Notes under the pieces: model-generated | Database searches by the model: none | Told to the model about the DNA's origin: nothing | What the model saw: only the letters and a program-made list of their open reading frames with translations | Source: Narthecium ossifragum | Lineage: Eukaryota; Streptophyta; Magnoliopsida; Dioscoreales; Nartheciaceae | DNA: 64,000 bases | Assembly (NCBI GenBank): GCA_963920575.1 | Contig: OY986971.1 | Coordinates: 15,986,492-16,050,491 of the forward strand | Direction: 5' to 3' | Shown here: one piece after another, positions 56,839 through 64,000 of the stretch | How positions within the stretch are numbered: the first letter of the stretch is position 1 | Layout: every line of letters starts with the position of its first letter | Program-made: the position numbers and the translations under genes

Positions 56839-57202
56839 CTTTTTTGCAAGTCCGCAATCGCGTCATGCAAGCGGTTTTTGTCGGAACAACGAAATCCTTA
56901 CGCCCGGAGAATGCGCGCCGTGCTATTCGAGATCCGGGCGGGCTTCATTTCGCCGGCTCCGCGGTGACCCGGATCCTGGGGCTGTGATTTTAGAAGCGCG
57001 GGCGCGTAGTAATCCCCGAACGGCGCGAAAGGGGCCCCGCGCTCGAAGAGGAGAGAGGCTCGGGGGGTTTCGAGTCCCGTCCGGGAACATGGGTGCAGCA
57101 CAAGAAACCAAATGTGCCACACGGGGCCCGCTTAACGGCCGCGATTCGTCGCGAGGCGGGCCACGGGTTTCGGATAATAGGAATGGCGGTGCTAATGATT
57201 TC

Positions 57203-57322
57203 GGGCGCGATCATACCAGCACTAATGCACCGGATCCCATCAGAACTCCGCAGTTAAGCGTGCTTGGGCGAGAGTAGTACTAGGATGGGTGACCTCCTGG
57301 GAAGTCCTCGTGTTGCACCCCT
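57203..57322 (+). rRNA. 5S ribosomal RNA, gene 119 (T4C)
   Basis: T-form TATA. Downstream ggcggttattt. Confidence 0.96.
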
Positions 57323-57686
57323 CTTTTTTGCAAGTCCGCAATCGCGTCATGCAAGCGGTTTTTGTCGGAACAACGAAATCCTTACGCCCGGAGCATGCGC
57401 GCCGTGCTATTCGAGATCCGGGCGGGCTTCATTTCGCCGGCTCCGCGGTGACCCGGATCCTGGGGCGGTTATTTTAGAAGCGCGGGCGCGTAGTAATCCC
57501 CGAACGGCGCGAAAGGGGCCCCGCGCTCGAAGAGGAGAGAGGCTCTGGGGGTTTCGAGTCCCGTCCGGGAACATTGGTGCAGCACAAGAAACCAAATGTG
57601 CAACACGGGGCCCGCTTAACGGCCGCGATTCGTCGCGAGGCGGGCCACGGGTTTCGGATAAGAGGAATGGCGGTGCTAATGATTTC

Positions 57687-57806
57687 GGGTGCGATCATAC
57701 CAGCACTAATGCACCGGATCCCATCAGAACTCCGCAGTTAAGCGTGCTTGGGCGAGAGTAGTACTAGGATGGGTGACCTCCTGGGAAGTCCTCGTGTTGC
57801 ACCCCT
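57687..57806 (+). rRNA. 5S ribosomal RNA, gene 120
   Basis: Consensus gene, G-form TATA. Downstream ccggagaatgcg. Confidence 0.98.
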
Positions 57807-58170
57807 CTTTTTTGCAAGTCCGCAATCGCGTCATGCAAGCGGTTTTTGTCGGAACAACGAAATCCTTACGCCCGGAGAATGCGCGCCGTGCTATTCGAGA
57901 TCCGGGCGGGCTTCATTTCGCCGGCTCCGCGGTGACCCGGATCCTGGGGCTGTGATTTTAGAAGCGCGGGCGCGTAGTAATCCCCGAACGGCGCGAAAGG
58001 GGCCCCGCGCTCGAAGAGGAGAGAGGCTCGGGGGGTTTCGAGTCCCGTCCGGGAACATGGGTGCAGCACAAGAAACCAAATGTGCCACACGGGGCCCGCT
58101 TAACGGCCGCGATTCGTCGCGAGGCGGGCCACGGGTTTCGGATAATAGGAATGGCGGTGCTAATGATTTC

Positions 58171-58290
58171 GGGCGCGATCATACCAGCACTAATGCACCG
58201 GATCCCATCAGAACTCCGCAGTTAAGCGTGCTTGGGCGAGAGTAGTACTAGGATGGGTGACCTCCTGGGAAGTCCTCGTGTTGCACCCCT
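58171..58290 (+). rRNA. 5S ribosomal RNA, gene 121 (T4C)
   Basis: T-form TATA. Downstream ggcggttattt. Confidence 0.96.
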
Positions 58291-58654
58291 CTTTTTTGCA
58301 AGTCCGCAATCGCGTCATGCAAGCGGTTTTTGTCGGAACAACGAAATCCTTACGCCCGGAGCATGCGCGCCGTGCTATTCGAGATCCGGGCGGGCTTCAT
58401 TTCGCCGGCTCCGCGGTGACCCGGATCCTGGGGCGGTTATTTTAGAAGCGCGGGCGCGTAGTAATCCCCGAACGGCGCGAAAGGGGCCCCGCGCTCGAAG
58501 AGGAGAGAGGCTCTGGGGGTTTCGAGTCCCGTCCGGGAACATTGGTGCAGCACAAGAAACCAAATGTGCAACACGGGGCCCGCTTAACGGCCGCGATTCG
58601 TCGCGAGGCGGGCCACGGGTTTCGGATAAGAGGAATGGCGGTGCTAATGATTTC

Positions 58655-58774
58655 GGGTGCGATCATACCAGCACTAATGCACCGGATCCCATCAGAACTC
58701 CGCAGTTAAGCGTGCTTGGGCGAGAGTAGTACTAGGATGGGTGACCTCCTGGGAAGTCCTCGTGTTGCACCCCT
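58655..58774 (+). rRNA. 5S ribosomal RNA, gene 122
   Basis: Consensus gene, G-form TATA. Downstream ccggagaatgcg. Confidence 0.98.
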
Positions 58775-59138
58775 CTTTTTTGCAAGTCCGCAATCGCGTC
58801 ATGCAAGCGGTTTTTGTCGGAACAACGAAATCCTTACGCCCGGAGAATGCGCGCCGTGCTATTCGAGATCCGGGCGGGCTTCATTTCGCCGGCTCCGCGG
58901 TGACCCGGATCCTGGGGCTGTGATTTTAGAAGCGCGGGCGCGTAGTAATCCCCGAACGGCGCGAAAGGGGCCCCGCGCTCGAAGAGGAGAGAGGCTCGGG
59001 GGGTTTCGAGTCCCGTCCGGGAACATGGGTGCAGCACAAGAAACCAAATGTGCCACACGGGGCCCGCTTAACGGCCGCGATTCGTCGCGAGGCGGGCCAC
59101 GGGTTTCGGATAATAGGAATGGCGGTGCTAATGATTTC

Positions 59139-59258
59139 GGGCGCGATCATACCAGCACTAATGCACCGGATCCCATCAGAACTCCGCAGTTAAGCGTGCT
59201 TGGGCGAGAGTAGTACTAGGATGGGTGACCTCCTGGGAAGTCCTCGTGTTGCACCCCT
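59139..59258 (+). rRNA. 5S ribosomal RNA, gene 123 (T4C)
   Basis: T-form TATA. Downstream ggcggttattt. Confidence 0.96.
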
Positions 59259-59622
59259 CTTTTTTGCAAGTCCGCAATCGCGTCATGCAAGCGGTTTTTG
59301 TCGGAACAACGAAATCCTTACGCCCGGAGCATGCGCGCCGTGCTATTCGAGATCCGGGCGGGCTTCATTTCGCCGGCTCCGCGGTGACCCGGATCCTGGG
59401 GCGGTTATTTTAGAAGCGCGGGCGCGTAGTAATCCCCGAACGGCGCGAAAGGGGCCCCGCGCTCGAAGAGGAGAGAGGCTCTGGGGGTTTCGAGTCCCGT
59501 CCGGGAACATTGGTGCAGCACAAGAAACCAAATGTGCAACACGGGGCCCGCTTAACGGCCGCGATTCGTCGCGAGGCGGGCCACGGGTTTCGGATAAGAG
59601 GAATGGCGGTGCTAATGATTTC

Positions 59623-59742
59623 GGGTGCGATCATACCAGCACTAATGCACCGGATCCCATCAGAACTCCGCAGTTAAGCGTGCTTGGGCGAGAGTAGTAC
59701 TAGGATGGGTGACCTCCTGGGAAGTCCTCGTGTTGCACCCCT
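59623..59742 (+). rRNA. 5S ribosomal RNA, gene 124
   Basis: Consensus gene, G-form TATA. Confidence 0.98.
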
Positions 59743-60106
59743 CTTTTTTGCAAGTCCGCAATCGCGTCATGCAAGCGGTTTTTGTCGGAACAACGAAATC
59801 CTTACGCCCGGAGCATGCGCGCCGTGCTATTCGAGATCCGGGCGGGCTTCATTTCGCCGGCTCCGCGGTGACCCGGATCCTGGGGCGGTGATTTTAGAAG
59901 CGCGGGCGCGTAGTAATCCCCGAACGGCGCGAAAGGGGCCCCGCGCTCGAAGAGGAGAGAGGCTCTGGGGGTTTCGAGTCCCGTCCGGGAACATTGGTGC
60001 AGCACAAGAAACCAAATGTGCAACACGGGGCCCGCTTAACGGCCGCGATTCGTCGCGAGGCGGGCCACGGGTTTCGGATAAGAGGAATGGCGGTGCTAAT
60101 GATTTC

Positions 60107-60226
60107 GGGTGCGATCATACCAGCACTAATGCACCGGATCCCATCAGAACTCCGCAGTTAAGCGTGCTTGGGCGAGAGTAGTACTAGGATGGGTGACCTC
60201 CTGGGAAGTCCTCGTGTTGCACCCCT
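60107..60226 (+). rRNA. 5S ribosomal RNA, gene 125
   Basis: Consensus gene, G-form TATA. Downstream spacer is only 326 bp because of a 38-bp deletion. Confidence 0.98.
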
Positions 60227-60281
60227 CTTTTTTGCAAGTCCGCAATCGCGTCATGCAAGCGGTTTTTGTCGGAACAACGAA

Positions 60282-60289
60282 ATCCGGGC
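60282..60289 (+). other. 38-bp spacer deletion junction
   Basis: The spacer after gene 125 goes from aacgaaatcc straight to gggcgggc. In other units 38 bp lie between two copies of atcc; one copy remains, as expected from a deletion between 4-bp microhomologies. The deletion is outside the known promoter and terminator. Confidence 0.85.
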
Positions 60290-60552
60290 GGGCTTCATTT
60301 CGCCGGCTCCGCGGTGACCCGGATCCTGGGGCGGTGATTTTAGAAGCGCGGGCGCGTAGTAATCCCCGAACGGCGCGAAAGGGGCCCCGCGCTCGAAGAG
60401 GAGAGAGGCTCGGGGGGTTTCGAGTCCCGTCCGGGAACATGGGTGCAGCACAAGAAACCAAATGTGCCACACGGGGCCCGCTTAACGGCCGCGATTCGTC
60501 GCGAGGCGGGCCACGGGTTTCGGATAATAGGAATGGCGGTGCTAATGATTTC

Positions 60553-60672
60553 GGGCGCGATCATACCAGCACTAATGCACCGGATCCCATCAGAACTCCG
60601 CAGTTAAGCGTGCTTGGGCGAGAGTAGTACTAGGATGGGTGACCTCCTGGGAAGTCCTCGTGTTGCACCCCT
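60553..60672 (+). rRNA. 5S ribosomal RNA, gene 126 (T4C)
   Basis: T-form TATA. Downstream gcgccttgct and acccgaatcc. Confidence 0.96.
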
Positions 60673-61036
60673 CTTTTTTGCAAGTCCGCAATCGCGTCAT
60701 GCAAGCGGTTTTTGTCGGAACAACGAAATCCTTACGCCCGGAGCATGCGCGCCTTGCTATTCGAGATCCGGGCGGGCTTCATTTCGCCGGCTCCGCGGTG
60801 ACCCGAATCCTGGGGCGGTGATTTTAGAAGCGCGGGCGCGTAGTAATCCCCGAACGGCGCGAAAGGGGCCCCGCGCTCGAAGAGGAGAGAGGCTCGGGGG
60901 GTTTCGAGTCCCGTCCGGGAACATGGGTGCAGCACAAGAAACCAAATGTGCCACACGGGGCCCGCTTAACGGCCGCGATTCGTCGCGAGGCGGGCCACGG
61001 GTTTCGGATAATAGGAATGGCGGTGCTAATGATTTC

Positions 61037-61156
61037 GGGTGCGATCATACCAGCACTAATGCACCGGATCCCATCAGAACTCCGCAGTTAAGCGTGCTTG
61101 GGCGAGAGTAGTACTAGGATGGGTGACCTCCTGGGAAGTCCTCGTGTTGCACCCCT
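61037..61156 (+). rRNA. 5S ribosomal RNA, gene 127
   Basis: Consensus gene, T-form TATA. Downstream acataggtgc. Confidence 0.98.
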
Positions 61157-61520
61157 CTTTTTTGCAAGTCCGCAATCGCGTCATGCAAGCGGTTTTTGTC
61201 GGAACAACGAAATCCTTACGCCCGGAGCATGCGCGCCGTGCTATTCGAGATCCGGGCGGGCTTCATTTCGCCGGCTCCGCGGTGACCCGGATCCTGGGGC
61301 GGTGATTTTAGAAGCGCGGGCGCGTAGTAATCCCCGAACGGCGCGAAAGGGGCCCCGCGCTCGAAGAGGAGAGAGGCTCGGGGGGTTTCGAGTCCCGTCC
61401 GGGAACATAGGTGCAGCACAAGAAACCAAATGTGCCACACGGGGCCCGCTTAACGGCCGCGATTCGTCGCGAGGCGGGCCACGGGTTTCGGATAATAGGA
61501 ATGGCGGTGCTAATGATTTC

Positions 61521-61640
61521 GGGTGCGATCATACCAGCACTAATGCACCGGATCCCATCAGAACTCCGCAGTTAAGCGTGCTTGGGCGAGAGTAGTACTA
61601 GGATGGGTGACCTCCTGGGAAGTCCTCGTGTTGCACCCCT
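61521..61640 (+). rRNA. 5S ribosomal RNA, gene 128
   Basis: Consensus gene, T-form TATA. Private tttctccggc downstream. Confidence 0.98.
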
Positions 61641-62004
61641 CTTTTTTGCAAGTCCGCAATCGCGTCATGCAAGCGGTTTTTGTCGGAACAACGAAATCCT
61701 TACGCCCGGAGCATGCGCGCCGTGCTATTCGAGATCCGGGCGGGCTTCATTTCTCCGGCTCCGCGGTGACCCGGATCCTGGGGCGGTGATTTTAGAAGCG
61801 CGGGCGCGTAGTAATCCCCGAACGGCGCGAAAGGGGCCCCGCGCTCGAAGAGGAGAGAGGCTCTGGGGGTTTCGAGTCCCGTCCGGGAACATTGGTGCAG
61901 CACAAGAAACCAAATGTGCAACACGGGGCCCGCTTAACGGCCGCGATTCGTCGCGAGGCGGGCCACGGGTTTCGGATAAGAGGAATGGCGGTGCTAATGA
62001 TTTC

Positions 62005-62124
62005 GGGTGCGATCATACCAGCACTAATGCACCGGATCCCATCAGAACTCCGCAGTTAAGCGTGCTTGGGCGAGAGTAGTACTAGGATGGGTGACCTCCT
62101 GGGAAGTCCTCGTGTTGCACCCCT
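62005..62124 (+). rRNA. 5S ribosomal RNA, gene 129
   Basis: Consensus gene, G-form TATA. Downstream ccggagaatgcg. Confidence 0.98.
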
Positions 62125-62488
62125 CTTTTTTGCAAGTCCGCAATCGCGTCATGCAAGCGGTTTTTGTCGGAACAACGAAATCCTTACGCCCGGAGAATGC
62201 GCGCCGTGCTATTCGAGATCCGGGCGGGCTTCATTTCGCCGGCTCCGCGGTGACCCGGATCCTGGGGCGGTGATTTTAGAAGCGCGGGCGCGTAGTAATC
62301 CCCGAACGGCGCGAAAGGGGCCCCGCGCTCGAAGAGGAGAGAGGCTCGGGGGGTTTCGAGTCCCGTCCGGGAACATGGGTGCAGCACAAGAAACCAAATG
62401 TGCCACACGGGGCCCGCTTAACGGCCGCGATTCGTCGCGAGGCGGGCCACGGGTTTCGGATAATAGGAATGGCGGTGCTAATGATTTC

Positions 62489-62608
62489 GGGCGCGATCAT
62501 ACCAGCACTAATGCACCGGATCCCATCAGAACTCCGCAGTTAAGCGTGCTTGGGCGAGAGTAGTACTAGGATGGGTGACCTCCTGGGAAGTCCTCGTGTT
62601 GCACCCCT
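62489..62608 (+). rRNA. 5S ribosomal RNA, gene 130 (T4C)
   Basis: T-form TATA. Downstream ggcggttattt. Confidence 0.96.
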
Positions 62609-62972
62609 CTTTTTTGCAAGTCCGCAATCGCGTCATGCAAGCGGTTTTTGTCGGAACAACGAAATCCTTACGCCCGGAGCATGCGCGCCGTGCTATTCGA
62701 GATCCGGGCGGGCTTCATTTCGCCGGCTCCGCGGTGACCCGGATCCTGGGGCGGTTATTTTAGAAGCGCGGGCGCGTAGTAATCCCCGAACGGCGCGAAA
62801 GGGGCCCCGCGCTCGAAGAGGAGAGAGGCTCTGGGGGTTTCGAGTCCCGTCCGGGAACATTGGTGCAGCACAAGAAACCAAATGTGCAACACGGGGCCCG
62901 CTTAACGGCCGCGATTCGTCGCGAGGCGGGCCACGGGTTTCGGATAAGAGGAATGGCGGTGCTAATGATTTC

Positions 62973-63092
62973 GGGTGCGATCATACCAGCACTAATGCAC
63001 CGGATCCCATCAGAACTCCGCAGTTAAGCGTGCTTGGGCGAGAGTAGTACTAGGATGGGTGACCTCCTGGGAAGTCCTCGTGTTGCACCCCT
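62973..63092 (+). rRNA. 5S ribosomal RNA, gene 131
   Basis: Consensus gene, G-form TATA. Downstream ccggagaatgcg and private gagaaccggg. Confidence 0.98.
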
Positions 63093-63456
63093 CTTTTTTG
63101 CAAGTCCGCAATCGCGTCATGCAAGCGGTTTTTGTCGGAACAACGAAATCCTTACGCCCGGAGAATGCGCGCCGTGCTATTCGAGAACCGGGCGGGCTTC
63201 ATTTCGCCGGCTCCGCGGTGACCCGGATCCTGGGGCGGTGATTTTAGAAGCGCGGGCGCGTAGTAATCCCCGAACGGCGCGAAAGGGGCCCCGCGCTCGA
63301 AGAGGAGAGAGGCTCGGGGGGTTTCGAGTCCCGTCCGGGAACATGGGTGCAGCACAAGAAACCAAATGTGCCACACGGGGCCCGCTTAACGGCCGCGATT
63401 CGTCGCGAGGCGGGCCACGGGTTTCGGATAATAGGAATGGCGGTGCTAATGATTTC

Positions 63457-63576
63457 GGGCGCGATCATACCAGCACTAATGCACCGGATCCCATCAGAAC
63501 TCCGCAGTTAAGCGTGCTTGGGCGAGAGTAGTACTAGGATGGGTGACCTCCTGGGAAGTCCTCGTGTTGCACCCCT
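63457..63576 (+). rRNA. 5S ribosomal RNA, gene 132 (T4C)
   Basis: T-form TATA. Downstream gcgccttgct and acccgaatcc, as after gene 126. Confidence 0.96.
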
Positions 63577-63940
63577 CTTTTTTGCAAGTCCGCAATCGCG
63601 TCATGCAAGCGGTTTTTGTCGGAACAACGAAATCCTTACGCCCGGAGCATGCGCGCCTTGCTATTCGAGATCCGGGCGGGCTTCATTTCGCCGGCTCCGC
63701 GGTGACCCGAATCCTGGGGCGGTGATTTTAGAAGCGCGGGCGCGTAGTAATCCCCGAACGGCGCGAAAGGGGCCCCGCGCTCGAAGAGGAGAGAGGCTCG
63801 GGGGGTTTCGAGTCCCGTCCGGGAACATGGGTGCAGCACAAGAAACCAAATGTGCCACACGGGGCCCGCTTAACGGCCGCGATTCGTCGCGAGGCGGGCC
63901 ACGGGTTTCGGATAATAGGAATGGCGGTGCTAATGATTTC

Positions 63941-64000
63941 GGGTGCGATCATACCAGCACTAATGCACCGGATCCCATCAGAACTCCGCAGTTAAGCGTG
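63941..64000 (+). rRNA. 5S ribosomal RNA, gene 133, partial (first 60 nt)
   Basis: Cut by the window end; the visible 60 nt are consensus. T-form TATA. Confidence 0.95.

Larger units (their letters stand above)
56780..59683 (+). repeat. Two-unit dimer repeated three times (968-bp period)
   Basis: Units with ccggagaatgcg (before a T4C, T-form gene) alternate strictly with units with ggcggttattt (before a G-form gene). A related dimer is at 62066-63518 without gggctgtgat. Confidence 0.87.
1..64000 (+). repeat. 5S rDNA tandem array, 484-bp unit, 132 full genes plus one partial
   Basis: The whole window is one direct tandem repeat. Successive gene starts are 484 bp apart except at eleven-odd places: -9 bp after genes 17, 21 and 46; -3 bp after genes 26, 35, 51, 58 and 61; +1 bp after gene 94; -38 bp after gene 125. 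All units point the same way. No foreign insertion and no linked 18S/25S sequence is present, so this is the separate (S-type) arrangement. Units differ from each other by a few bases. BamHI sites (GGATCC) occur in each gene at about +30 and again in most spacers; spacers with acccgaatcc have lost the second one. The array runs off both ends of the window, so its total size is unknown. Confidence 0.98.

Noticed and set aside
1..64000. Cassandra-type retrotransposons (5S sequence in terminal repeats) as the source of the repeats
   Set aside because: No primer-binding site, polypurine tract, terminal repeat pairs or target duplications; every unit is a full 5S gene with Pol III flanks at a constant period.
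1..64000. CRISPR array
   Set aside because: The period is 484 bp and the 'spacers' are themselves repeats.
1..64000. Linked 35S-5S rDNA arrangement
   Set aside because: No 18S, 5.8S or 25S sequence lies between the genes.
1..64000. Assignment to a particular plant family (for example Rosaceae) from the unit length and GC-rich spacer
   Set aside because: I cannot match the spacer to a named species from memory with confidence.
1..64000. A previously undescribed multi-gene system
   Set aside because: The whole window is explained by 5S units; the novelty is in the array's structure and variants, not in new genes.

Overview
The window is a single uninterrupted head-to-tail array of plant nuclear 5S ribosomal RNA genes (5S rDNA). 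It holds 132 complete 120-nt 5S genes plus the first 60 nt of a 133rd, all on the + strand, at a period of 484 bp (120-nt gene and 364-bp spacer). I see no protein-coding gene, transposon, tRNA, 35S rDNA or CRISPR, and no inverted unit. The gene start (GGGTGCGATC), the internal promoter boxes, the gene end (GTTGCACCCCT) and the upstream layout (TATA-like box near -28, GC at -12/-11, C at -1, T-run just downstream) are those of a land plant. Single-base details (AATGCACC, TCCGCAGTTAAG) look eudicot-like. The species cannot be named from this sequence.

Layout. 1-131: end of a spacer. 132-1160: three units at the left edge with spacer variants not seen again. 1645-6484: a five-unit block present twice. 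6969-10822: a four-unit block present twice. 12275-20980: a nine-unit block present twice. 17593-25324 repeats much of 4065-13239, so one long superblock has been duplicated. 22908-31126: a seven-unit block duplicated, the second copy with an inner three-unit duplication. 30702-35541: a five-unit block twice. 34515-36450: nearly uniform consensus units. 39839-48067: five-unit blocks in several copies. 50004-55811: a six-unit block twice. 56780-59683: a two-unit dimer three times. 60286: the junction of a 38-bp deletion. 63941-64000: a gene cut by the window end.

Function. Each unit is an independent RNA polymerase III (type 1) gene driven by an internal A box / intermediate element / C box and short upstream elements, ending at a T6 run. 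The product is 5S rRNA of the large ribosomal subunit. Two TATA-like forms alternate along the array: ATAATA (about 84 genes) and ATAAGA (about 47), plus two ATTATA. About 54 genes carry at least one change within the 120 nt, several in the promoter boxes or helix I. The same variants recur at exact multiples of the unit, so unequal exchange and gene conversion have spread them. Gene variants were found by comparing reading frames and raw lines by eye; a few silent third-position differences could have been missed.
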